Position numbers and translations under genes: made by a program
Notes under the pieces: generated by a model
Told to the model about the DNA's origin: nothing
Database searches by the model: none
The model's input: the letters and a program-made list of their open reading frames with translations, nothing else
Shown here: one piece after another, positions 1 through 12,700 of the stretch
Position numbering within the stretch: the first letter of the stretch is position 1
How the letters are laid out: each line of letters starts with the position of its first letter
Assembly (NCBI GenBank): GCA_030141605.1
Contig: JAQGDQ010000002.1
Coordinates: forward strand, 124,001-188,000
Reading direction: 5' to 3'
DNA from: Tubiluchus corallicola
Lineage: Eukaryota > Priapulida > Priapulimorpha > Priapulimorphida > Tubiluchidae
Length of the DNA: 64,000 bases

Positions 1-798
1 AACAGATGAAATACAAATACATTTGACTGAAATGTACGCGTTTAGTAATTCATTATTTTATATGCAAAATTCAACAGGGAGATTGATTTTTGCTTGTTAG
101 AAGGTCTGCTATCTTCACTTCTTATCATGCATAACCCAAAAAATGGGATAATTCCAAGTTCTGTTTTGCAATATTCTCACTGGTAAAAGTATAGGCGCAA
201 AGCCACTGTTAGTGACGCCATCGTATTCTGTCTACAGATTTGCTTCGATAAATTGGCTGTTAGACTTGTATCCATTAAGAGTAACTGTTAACAGCTTACA
301 TTAATGTCATTACACATTGTAAGACCAGTAAGCAAAGACTATATAGAATCTTTCTGCATTATTGATCATTAGTGGATCGGCCTAGTAACATTTTTCATTC
401 CACACAGTTTAGTTTCAAATTGTACAAAACGTTTTTGCATGGTTTCACTAGATTGTTGTTTTTGTTGTAATTGTAGCTGTTGTTGCCATCATCCTCATTG
501 TAACCATCACCATCGGCGGTGCGATAATCAGATGTAGTGGGTGTGATTTTTTGTGGTTGTAGTGTGGGTGGTATGGCGTGATGTGGTATGAGTGGCTTGG
601 TGCTGGTGGTGTGGGTTGTCATTGTAAGTTTATGTGCAAAATTCTTTTGTAGGATTTGTCTAGTTATTGTTACATTGAAGATATTCTAAGGGTGACGAAA
701 CATCTGTGGATTGTACCTTTTCCTGTCTAAATCAGTTTCAGTCTCATTTAGCTGTTGTAGCTGTAATGTTCATGCTGATTTTGAAATTTTATTTTCAG
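1..798 (+). other. Intron of the HECTD1-like gene (5' side)
   Basis: No exon is recognisable here. The stretch ends in a good acceptor (TTTTCAG at 792-798) that opens the first visible HECTD1 exon. Positions about 455-620 are a degenerate GTT/GGT/CAT trinucleotide-rich tract. The reverse-strand open frame across it is low in complexity and is probably not coding. Confidence 0.6.
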
Positions 799-3700
799 TT
801 CTGTCACTCCATCGGTTGCGCTAGTTCGCAAACTGATCGCAGTGTTAGAATCCATAGAGCGGTTGCCCGTTTATTTGTATGATGCACCTGGTTCGAGCTT
901 TGGCTTACAAATACTAACAAGACGATTAAGGTTTAGATTAGAGCGAGCTCAGGGGGAAACGACACTTATTGATCGGTCTGGTCGAACTTTGAAAATGGAG
1001 CCATTAGCGACTGTGGGTAGTCTAGAGCGATATCTGCTAAAGCAGGTAAATGGAATAGTTTTTCAGGCTGTGAATTTGAACTTATTGATGGATTATTAGC
1101 ATATTTGATATTTTTCTTAAACTAAATTCAAGAAAAAGTGAAAATTTTGATCTGAAATTGGTTTGGAACTTCACACGATTAATGATCGTTCTTAATATTT
1201 GATAGTGTTGCCGTATGGTGCCAACATGAAATTAGAATGTTAAGGCTTTTGACTGTTGCTTTATCTCTTATGCTGTTTTGTTTTTAACACTGTAATTAAC
1301 ACTGTAGGTTTTTTGCCTTGGAATAATAAATGGCAGAAGTGAATGGTGAAGTGTGCAAAATCTTACTCGTATTGTGTTAAGCAATCATCGTTCGTGTGAA
1401 TTTATGATTAAATGTTTAGTCATATGTCATGGTCAACTGACTTTCGATAAAAATAATTAATCGGAACAGCATTGATAAGTAGAATGCATTGGTCAGTAAG
1501 CCACACAGACATTAGTGTTAAAGACGGGCCTTAATTCAGTCCTGTGCGTATGGTTTTCTTAGTACATTTCTCACTAATTTATATTTTGGAATAGTCAGTA
1601 TTGTGACATAAACAGTGAGACAAAAACAAATTTGAATTTGGATTTCAAATGAGTAAACTTTCATGTGAGCAAAAAGCAGTAAACAAAACTGTACAAATGT
1701 ACAAGCCACGCAGGATGGAACGAGATGTTGTGTCTAGTTTATTGTGGCTTGTTAGTTGTAAAATTGCTGGTTGGCACAAAGAATCTTAAGTTGCAAACAT
1801 ACAAAACTCATATCATCATTTGACCTACAGGTAGCAAAACAGTGGCATGATCATGAAAGGTCAACATTTACATTTGTCAAACGAATTAAGGATTCGGCAC
1901 CACTTGCCTTTGTATATCATAGAGACTTTGATGAAAATGGTATCATGTACTGGATTGGAACCAATGCTAAGTAAGTGATAAAGTTGTTGATAAAAATCCT
2001 GCATTTTATTGCAGGCAAAGTAGTTATGACTGCTTTCTTAAAACTTGTGAGAAAGCAGGATTCAAAGTTTGTTTATTTGTGGCGTCTATTGAAAGTCTTA
2101 CTGATTAATATTACTAGTAATGATTTACATGGTTGTGAATTATAACGGCAAATTTATTTAATTTTTGTCTGTTGCTGCTTGCTATACACTTACATGTCCC
2201 AAAACTTGTTTGCAGCTTTCATAAACATTAAAATTTGCCTTGCATTGGGAAATTATTTCGTAGGTACATCATAGGGTAAATTGCACTTAACATAGAATTT
2301 ATGGACTTAACGGTAAGTTTTTGTACTCATATATTTTTCTATTTACTATAGAACTGCTTATGAATGGGTGAACCCAGCCCAGTATGGATTAGTAGCTATC
2401 AGCTCATCAGAAGGACGTAATCTGCCATACGGGCGATTGGAAGACATACTCAGTAGGGACTCTTCAGCTTTGAACTGCCATACAAATGATGACAAGCGTG
2501 CTTGGTTTTCTATAGATCTGGGCCTTTGGGTTATTCCTACACACTACACGCTTCGGCATGCTCGGGGATATGGACGATCTGCTTTGAGAAATTGGTTGTT
2601 TCAAGGTTCCAAAGATGGGCAGACATGGCAGACCTTGGTTACCCATGTGGACGATTCCTCACTGAACGAACCTGGGTCAGTTTTTTGTACAATCTTAATC
2701 GATTATTATAAATTGTTCACATCATTGTTTTGATTATCTGCCAGTGGCAAACTGATGATGGCAGTTAATTTTGTGTAGTACATGAACTAAATTACTTTTG
2801 ATGAATTTTTTACTTTCCATTGATTGCTTTGATTGCTTGTTTGGCCATTTTAACTAGAGATTATTATGTTTCTTCATCCTTTAAAAAATTGTGGTTAGCA
2901 AACCCTAAAAAGGAGTAAGATTATGTAATCTAAGGCCCATATCACCCTCTACATCCACTAAGTTTTTCAGTTTTATAGTCTTGTTACTTAGCTTAGAACT
3001 GTCCTATGCTATTAAACTAAAACTGGGAATGTCCGTGTGACTACTGAACTGAACATTTCTCATTCCACAGTTTTTTTGTGCTTTGTTATCATATTTATGT
3101 TATCTGAGTAGTCATTTTCCTTAATAAGTTGAATTTATTTTATATTCCAATGGCAAAGTGGATAGCAAAGTGAATCGCCAGTTACTTGGGTCAAAAGTTA
3201 TCTTAAATACATACAGCAAAAAGCTTTTCTGTGAGGTTCTGTTTTTAATCCACATTTAACCGTTTATATGAACGCATATTGTTTCATAATTTAGGTGTTC
3301 TAATCGAAAATCATTATTTACCCCTTGATTCCAGTTTAGACGTTAGCGCTAATATTATCCCAGCACTGTATTAGAAATACAGTAATCGCCACTTAATAGA
3401 CTTACGGTTAATAGACTCATTCGCTTAATTGACTCAAAAACGCCTGGAATGGGCCGCTTCTATTCAAATATAAACTATCGGTAATTGACTCAAATAACTT
3501 CGCTTAATTGACTCAAAATTTTTCCTTCACATACTTAAAATAAGACATTTTTATGTGCCCAAACAGCCTTTCCTACTTTTATGTCATCTTTACTTCCCTT
3601 TTGTGCATTATATATGTAGAAATAATCATGGTAAGTACTGTTTTGTTTGTAAACAGGTACGTTTATTCTGCGCTAATACGCTAGCGTAGCGGTTTTGCTT

Positions 3701-6700
3701 TGAGTCTGTCACCCGCTCGTCCACTGCGGTTAAGCTCGTTACTCAAAGAATTTCTGTAAGCTAAACCTTTAATCACTTGCCTAGCGGTTTCCTTTTGATG
3801 CTCTAGTTGCAAATCACGCTTTCTGGCTTAATGAGTTAATAGTCAAAGATGCAGGTACAGTAATCAGCCAGTACTCCTTGTGACTTACAAGAGTAAACGT
3901 CATACAGCAAATAAGGGCATATAGTTAGGGAGTTTGAAAAATGGAGCATTAGTGTAAAGATGGGTGGTTTTAGCGATGGAGAAAGTGTGAAAAGATCGTG
4001 TTAAAACGTACCCATAGTGAGGAAAAGGATACTGATGTTCCAGCTGCTGCAAATTGGATAGAAGAAGAGTGGCCAAAAATTATTGCAATCTATTCTCCCG
4101 ACAGCGATTACAACACGAATGAGACTGGACTTTATTTTAGAGCTTTGCCTACTTATTTGGGAATGAAAATGCAAAGGGGTGTAAGATTTCAAAAGAACTC
4201 AAAAGTGTGACAGTGCTATGCTGCGTAAGCATGTCAGAAGTCAAGAAGAACCTAAAGAGGCCACTTGTGAGTAAACAAGGGCACCATCAACTGCAGCTCA
4301 AGCATGTTAAGCACTAAATGTTTTACGAGAATGTGCATCACACTGCAACAGATTTTTAACGTTTTTATCATTACGAGAACTTTATGAGCCAACTTTTTTG
4401 TGGGAAAATGAAGCAGCCAACTTTGAAGGAATTTTTGTGATTTTTTTCAAATGAACAGACTTGTATGATTTAGAAAAGAATACTTATTAATTTATTGTTA
4501 ATTCACTTATATAAATTAATATTTTAAAATCTTTTTCTAATTTTTAACCGCACAAAGGAATTTAGGCATTACTCCATTTCTAAAATTGATTAAAAGCCTT
4601 TACAGTGCATAGTAAACTGATGACTCATACTTCTATAGCAGTAATACTACACCCATCGGTTAATAGGTTCAATCGATTAATTGGGTCAAAACACGTCGGT
4701 CCCAAAGTGAGTTTATTAAGCGGCGACTACTGTACATATACTTTTTATTTCTTTAGTTCCACGGCTTCGTGGCCAATCACTTCACCAGCAGACGAGAAGC
4801 AAGGCTGGAGACACATCCGAGTACAACAGACAGGCAAGAATGCAAGTGGGCAGACTCATTATCTCTCCTTATCTGGATTTGAAATTTATGGTACAGTGAC
4901 TGGAGTCTGTGATGATCAACTAGGTAAGAATTTTCTGGATGTAACAGTAGCCTCGGTTTATGTCTAATTGGGACAATTTTGGATAAACAGTGCCACGTTT
5001 GACGTATTTGTACAGCAGTTTATGTGTTTATTTTTTATCAGGCAAAGCTGCAAAGGAAGCTGAAGCAAGTCTTCGCAGGCAAAGAAGGCTGATGCGCACT
5101 CTCGTACTCAAGCAGATGGTTCCAGGGGCTCGAGTTGTGCGTGGCATGGACTGGAAGTGGAGAGATCAGGATGGAAATCCGCCTGGAGAGGGCACAGTGA
5201 CTGGAGAGCTACACAACGGTACTGAGGCTTATGTCAGTTACATGCCATGTTTTTAGTTCGATACGGTGATGCATCTGCTTAATTGCAAATAAGAATGATT
5301 GCAGTGACCTAAATTGTGTAGTTTTCATAAGATTATTCACATTTTTGTAAAAAGGTGACAACTGCCACTATGTTTACTCATGTTAGGTGTAGAAAGAAAA
5401 TACTTACTGTCTTGTCTTACGTGTACCCTTTAGTTTATTTGTTCGCCATGTTTGCCAAACTTTCGGGTTTTCAAAATTGTTCATTAACCTGTACATTGTC
5501 TTCTTGATCTGCCACACGAGTTTCTCAAAATCTAGTAAGATTTTTAATCCATAATCAATTTTTCAAAATTCAAATGCTTTGTGAACAAACAATTATTGGA
5601 CTTTCATTTTTAGTACAAAAGCTGTAGATAATCAAAATGTAGATGTGATATATTATCAATGTGATATATTATCTGTACAAATCTGGGCAATATGGCTCAA
5701 AGCCTTTTATGTGGTGAAAATCAAATTGTTTGTAATTTCATATTGTTATGTTTGACATTTTTATTATTTTGTATTAATTTAATTACATGTATGATTCCTT
5801 CTACATGCTACATTCTAACTTACTTGCTGTCTAGCTTTCTTGTTTGCTTACTTAATTTTGTTTAATTAGGTTGGATTGATGTCATTTGGGACAACGGCAG
5901 TTCTAATTCATATCGTCTTGGTGCTGAGGGAAAGTATGACTTGCAGTTAGCACCATCGCACAATCCAGAACTTGTCGGTGCCATGGCTGCTATACAAGAA
6001 CGCAAACATTCTACAGGCCATGGTAAGCTTTTTTCGAAAACAATATTAAACTGAAATATTTTTGGGAGGGTCTCGTTATTTGTATTTCAGGTATTATTGC
6101 ATTAATTCTGGTTATTTGTTTACGTATATAAGTATGCATGTGTTGTTGACGGTTAGTTGTTAAACACTTGATTACTTAGGTTTTAGCCATTTTAGAAAAA
6201 CAAAATTTCAGCAAAGTTCTTTATTCCTGCAGTTAATTGTTGTTTTCACTGTGCCTGCTGTCATTGCCTGTATTGTCGTTGCAGTTGTTACTGTTGCTAT
6301 TGCAACTATGGCTCTTCTGTAGCGGCTATTGATGTTTAAGACTGCTAATATTTGTGCGCTTATCTGGTACTAAGAATTTTTGAAGGTTTTATTTTAAATC
6401 TGCAAAGACAGTGCATTACAAAGAAAAATGTAACACTGGTGAAAATTCTTGCATTAAATTTTTAAACTAAAAAGGATTTGATTGTTTTAGAGAAAGATGT
6501 TGGATTTGATTGTTTTAGAGAAAGATGTTTGTCAAGAGTTGCAGCCCTTTTTTGAATTTCTAAGGAGCTGAGAGTGAAAAAATGTTGGTTGTCTTTGCAG
6601 GCAATATTCGCAGGGCCGATGCATTAGGCAAAATACCAGTACTTTCTTCTAGCCGCAGTAAGAGCAGCTCCACTCCAAGTTTACCTGAAGCCATGGAGAA

Positions 6701-9700
6701 GAAAGGTGTATCCTCTGTTGCTGCCACTGAGCAAGCGGCATCTGCTGATAGTCTACCATCTAAAGTTACATCAAAGGTGCTATAATAGAATTTGGCTAGA
6801 AAACTTTGGAGGGGAATGCTGATCTGTCATTAAAATCTTATTACTGGTGCCAAACAAAGTAGAAAAAAAGATGATTAAGCAGAAACCATTGAAAATGGCT
6901 GTTGAAATGATAGACAAGAGAAGGTTATTTTTAAATACATAGTCGCTTTAAAAAATGATTTTAAAAGAAACTTTTATTCTACAGGAGGCAGCTGAGGCCG
7001 TGGCAGAATCGGTATTGAATTTAGCGAGTGCTGAAGCCCTAGTTACTGTGACTGTTGATTCGGGAGAAGAGCCACAAAATGCAACAGCTACCTCTGTTAA
7101 TACTGAAACCGCTGTGCTAGTGCAAACAGCAGATGAGTCCGGTACGTTGTAAAGTTATAGTAGTCAGTTATCTGTTACTTATTACCTTGATAGGAACAAA
7201 AATTAAGGAAACTGGATGTGAGACCTTTGTGTCACCTAAGACCTGTGATAGTTAGCCAGTAGTTAAATAATGTTTGTCAATTTGATTTGTATAAAAAACT
7301 CATTTAAATAACTTTGATCAACTTTTCAGGAGCAGCAGCAGCAGCAGCAGTACCGACACCACCTAATAAGTTGCTAGAATCATCCTATGCCTCTTCACTA
7401 ATGTCCACACATGAACACCATCAGCGTCGTAATGAAGAAAAAACGCTGCTGAAGAGAATCAGTGAGAAACGCCGTGAGAAAATACCTCCAAGTGGCTCAA
7501 GCAAGAGGGGTGATGGCACCACTCCAACATCAACTTCATCATCCAGCCGCGGTGGAGGCAGTCCAATGAGTGTCTCTGTACCGAATTTGTCGAGTAGCTT
7601 GGAAGCAACTGTGAGCTTGTTGGAGACCTTTGCAGCTGCTGCACGTCGCCGACAGTCTGGTAATGCACCAAATAATTCTGTCAACAACATGGCTTTGACT
7701 CGTGGAGCAAACAATGCTAGCAGCCTTGTTCGACTTGCTTTGTCTTCTAACCTACCTGGCGAGGGTATGTTAGCAATTTTTAACAGATCTGTATTCAATA
7801 GATAGGTTGTAGCTATAGTTCTAAAACTGGTTAAAATTAAGATGAGTTTTTGCCACTTAAGTTTGTTAGCTTGTCACCAAAATGCTTACTTAATAACATT
7901 TTTGCTCGTGCTAATTTTTTACTATGCATTTTTGTGTTTGTTTTTACTTATGATATATTCAACATTGCAGGACCTCTCAGTACAGCTCAAAGTTTCCCCA
8001 GTCTCAATACAACAAATAGTCAGCAGAATTCTCAAGCACCAAGTGTAGCTGCCAGTGGTGGTACCACTTTGTCCCAAGCACTCACAATGAGTCTTGCCTC
8101 GACTACATCTAGGTGAGATTGTGAACACTTGCGTCTTTTATACTGTGTTACTGTGTTTATTTAATTTGATTTTTATTTTCTGGAATAGCATGTCTAGTAT
8201 GTACTTGCATTGTTATTGTTCTTGTTACTGTGAACAATTTGCTTTGAAAGTCACGCTTCACTTAATGTGTGTGTGTTTGATGTATGATGCATTGTAGGAT
8301 GTTATAGCTAACTGAGATTGTTTTAATCAGCTCACGATGTCAAGCTTTAGAATAAGATTCATTGCTATTTGATGGAAATACAAAGTTGTATCTAAAAGGG
8401 TAAATTATAACTATGTTATTTGTGTCAGTGATTCAGATAATGATTTATTGGACTCCTGCCGGCAGACTGCTCTTTTAGCTGAGCTACAGGATGATGATGA
8501 ATTGCCTGAGCCTGATGATGACGATGATGAGAATGACGATGACAACGAAGATGACGATGATGACGACTACGATGATGTTATGGTTTGTAATTCTGTCAAA
8601 TATCAAAAATAAATTTTAGAGAAATTATTTTTGTTTTATTTATGTTTTTGGAAATTTTTGCTTAAAATTCAGCAATTGCCAGAGTTTTTTATTAAGTAAT
8701 AACCAGACACAGCATTACTTGCTGACCTTCACTTCCATTCCATTAGTGCCTCCTACTAGTCCTTACTATTACTAATATAATACCTCAGTTCTGTCAAAAT
8801 CTGAAATAATAGGTGAATATTTTTTCTGAAAGCTGAGTGATTATGGTCACATTAAGCAATCTTCGGTCTTGTTACTAAAGAGATGGATGACCTCTACATG
8901 AGCCAATGTTTCTTGATGATTTCATCAGCCAAAGTTGCTGAGTGCTAAGTACTGTCCCGTCATAGAAGGTTACCTTTAATATTTAGTTAGGTCCTGTCCC
9001 GTTGCACCCTTTTGTATTAATTATGCCCTGCTGATGAATGCTCAACCTATATAAAAATTGCATTTTGCCTACCTATTTGCCGTTTGTTTGCCTATTCGCG
9101 TTAATTAAATTTATTGAAAATTAATTAGCCACACAACAAATGTGATCAAATTGTAATTCAATTCACCAATGCTGTAGTACTCTGATCGTGTTTTTAGTAA
9201 AAAAATAAAAAATACATTTCATAAAAAGCAGGCAAATCGAATAACTGAATATTAAGCAATTTTTACTTATGTTTCTGCTACCATTTCTCCTCTCTAAACC
9301 CAATGTCCCTGGTGCCATTCTTATTTGCGACAGCTGTGTCGTTTGTGATTGGTCGTTCTCCATTTCTCATAGCAAGGTATGGTGTTCGTTTCCGTACTGC
9401 AGGAAGAGGATGAATACGAGGCGCGTAACAGCAAGAAGCGCACCTGGGATGACGAGTTTGTGCTCAAACGTCAGTTCTCGGCACTCATACCAGCATTTGA
9501 TCCTCGTCCCGGAAGAACAAATGTTAATCAGACGTCAGACATCGAGATACCGCCTCCTGGTAAGTATTCGTAATTAGCAAATTTAGGCTGTCTTTTAAAG
9601 TAATGACTAATGATGATGCTGTAGTTTTTTACTGTGTGTTGGAAATGGACTACTGTATCTGTTCAGAATTTGGACGCAAATCTTCGAATCCATTCGCATA

Positions 9701-12700
9701 AATGTTCGCGCCAATGACTACATTATTGCCAATCTAGCTAGATTCGCGCAGATATTACCTGAATACTAAAAAATTAAAGAAATACTGGCACTAATCTAGT
9801 GTTTTGTGTTTTGCTTTACACTAACATGTATGCTTGTGAATTTACTTAGTTACTTTGCAAGTGTCTTTGGCGCACTCTGCTTTTCATTCAGAGTAACATA
9901 TAAAAACTGTAGGTATCTAGGCTTGTCGCCAAGCCAACAAGAACACAATCTCCAGGTAGGCTGTGTAAAGTTTGAAAACGGCCAATTTGTCAAGTTGTCA
10001 GTAAAAATTTCCATGTTTCGCATAAATTTAGAGCAATTCTTGTTTCAAATGCTTGTTATGCACTTTTTAGTAAGGAAATGATGATAGTGGCTCACTGACA
10101 AAGAGAAGAATCGACAACATTCTAAATAGCTTGGAGACTGAATCAGGAATGTTAGGTCTTATTCTGATTCTGTCAATATCTTATAAAATTTTTGTCGTTT
10201 CAGTAATTATAATTCATCATACTTGAACTATGAACTACTTTAGACCTTGATTCTCTGAATGCTCGTAAAAAGTCACAGCGAGAATCTGCTTAGATTCTGG
10301 CAAAATATAACGAAATTCTGGCCCTGAACTGCAATGACTTTGAATTATTGTCATCAAAATTGTAATAATGTAGTCATATACTATACAAATATTGTATGCA
10401 ATATAAGTTGCTTCTTATTTGCTCTATCTGAATACATGCATTCCATACTTCGTATTCAACAATTTTGGATAACCAGTTGATTTCATGATCGTGCTATAAT
10501 TTTGGATAACGTGGTAGTTTTTGTGATCGAGCTTCATGAAGCTTTGTCATACATGAAGAATACTATCTCTATTTGCAAAATGTTAGCGTAAAGGGTTTTT
10601 TTTATAAGGAGCTCCAGATTCGGCATTTGTAGAAGAAGCTGATGCGACGACCTCACCCAGACTAAAGCTTGTTCTTCGTGGACCCAATCTCCCTGGCGTA
10701 TGTAGTATATTTTTTATGCAATTTATATCTGTTTGTAACTTTCTATTGATATTTGTTCGCTTCCTGAACTTTGTATAATATTAAATTTAGAATAAAATTT
10801 GAGATCTAGATGTCTTGCATGTTGACAAGAGAAATTTTTTGTTGTATTCTGTATGGAATATTGCTGGCTTTGCTACAAGTTTCAGGGATTGTTTATTCCA
10901 AAAACTACATTGCAAGTTATTGTTAAATTGGAACCTTTTTAGCATTTGCATAGTCTCATAGATACTACTTTTGGTATTTGGTCCGATTTGGTTTAGAAGC
11001 GCGGGCGTAGTGTGATGAAATTTGAATGCAATAGCTGATTGTCTTGGCAGCCAGTATCACATAGTGCCAAGTATTGGCAGTAAATGAACGTTTGACCGCT
11101 AAAAATATTCCTCGGCCACTAAGAATGCTCCTCTTGGACTAGTTTTACATGCAATACTGTGTCGATTATTTAACTTGTGGTAGAAGAATCCCAAATATTG
11201 CTAAAACACTGTACCAGTCCAATCTTTTCTCACCTAGCGGTTTATCCTTGATAATGAACTGGGATCGTGTCTTGCCACATCATCATCTTATGTGCCGAAC
11301 TTGGGTTTGCTGTGTGTGTAACTGTACAAAAGAGTAATATTATAGGTGCCAGACGTTGAAGAGCCTGTACTTGGTGAGAAAGACACAACGTTCCATTTAA
11401 TTCAGAGATTGATGCAGAAGTCTGAGATTGGAAACCGACAAGAAAAACTAAGGCGCATTTGGGAACCAACTTACACGTAAGTTTTCTAATAATTCCACTT
11501 TCATAACCTTTGATAACATAATACATTGTATCTTGAAGTGTTGTATAGTCCCAGTCATACTGTTTCGAAATATGCTAGCGCACTCATTCACTCAGTTTTG
11601 TATTATGGAACGCTAATGTTAACAGTTTTGGACTTGCCGCTGCAAAAGTCTAGTAAGTTGGCTAGTTGAACGTTATTACTTGGACTTGAATAATTGTGAC
11701 TCACATACAACTTTTTATAGATACATTGAAACTGGACGACTATGCATCATTGCATTAATGCCTTACATGTTGCTTTTTGTGTTAAAAATATTGCTTCCAC
11801 TGAAAATTGCTTGGTTTCTAAAACATAATCTGCTTTTGAGATTCTTGTTTTGTCACTGCTACTACAATTTTTAGGGTTGTTTACCGAGAATTACGGCCTG
11901 ATGAAGAAAAACCACAACATTCAGAGGTAAGAAAATTACGATTGGATATCATTAGTTAATAAACAATACAATTTTGAGAGATAAAATAATTGCCAGAAAT
12001 TTTGCCAAATAAACTGTATTTAGTAGCTATTTTTGCGCTGCTGTTGCACTTTTGAGATTCAGTTGCTACCTGCATGCAGAATTATAAAGAAAAACATTTA
12101 TTTGTGTGTTTTCATAGCAGAGCAGGCTACTTTATAAAAATTCATCTCTTGTTATTATATGAATTTTCAGACTTCAGTAACCATTTTAATACCACTATCA
12201 CGACTGTACATTAAGCCCAATCCTGAGTTATTATCATTTTCAATTAAGAAAACAAGTTATTTATAAAAACCTTAAAAGAACCAAAAACTATAGTTTCATT
12301 TAGGAATGTGACTGTGGATTGTTGATTTGCATTGCAGCAACATGAAAATTTTACATAAAATTCTTTTTTATGTATTATTCTTGCATTCATTTGTCTAGCT
12401 TATTTTTGTTTAGGATGAGTACACTCCTGTAGCATCTAAGAAGCTGAGTCGTATCCTATCACAAGAAGATGAATTAATAACAAAGCAAAGTGACCGGGAT
12501 CTGACTACGTCAATGGAGGATGTTTTTCAATTACTTCGACTGTTATACGGCATATCTACTGACTTGGGACATGTCAAGCATAAACATGAAGGTATGTATT
12601 TTATTGCAAAATCATGATTTCGTCGTAGCAACTCGAGTCAGTTGAACACTAAGAACCCTGGCTAAGTATCAAGTATGCCACATTTGACTGCCATATTAGA

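Larger units (their letters stand above)
1831..6022 (+). other. HECTD1 galactose-binding and MIB/HERC2 domain exons
   Basis: Exons 1831-1970, 2352-2675 and 4757-4923 encode a domain matching the discoidin/SUN-like beta-sandwich of HECTD1 ([52 protein letters not shown]). Exons 5042-5218 and 5870-6022 encode the MIB/HERC2 domain ([40 protein letters not shown]). Both are substrate or adaptor binding modules in this family. The intron between the third and fourth of these coding exons carries a Tigger element. Confidence 0.88.

Noticed and set aside
395-622. 75-codon reverse-strand open frame (Thr/Pro/His-rich start)
   Set aside because: It overlaps a degenerate trinucleotide tract inside the HECTD1 intron; the composition reflects the repeat, and there is no splice partner.
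7421-7798. 125-codon reverse-strand open frame
   Set aside because: It is the shadow of the large HECTD1 linker exon 7330-7764, which is supported on the plus strand by phase and splice sites.
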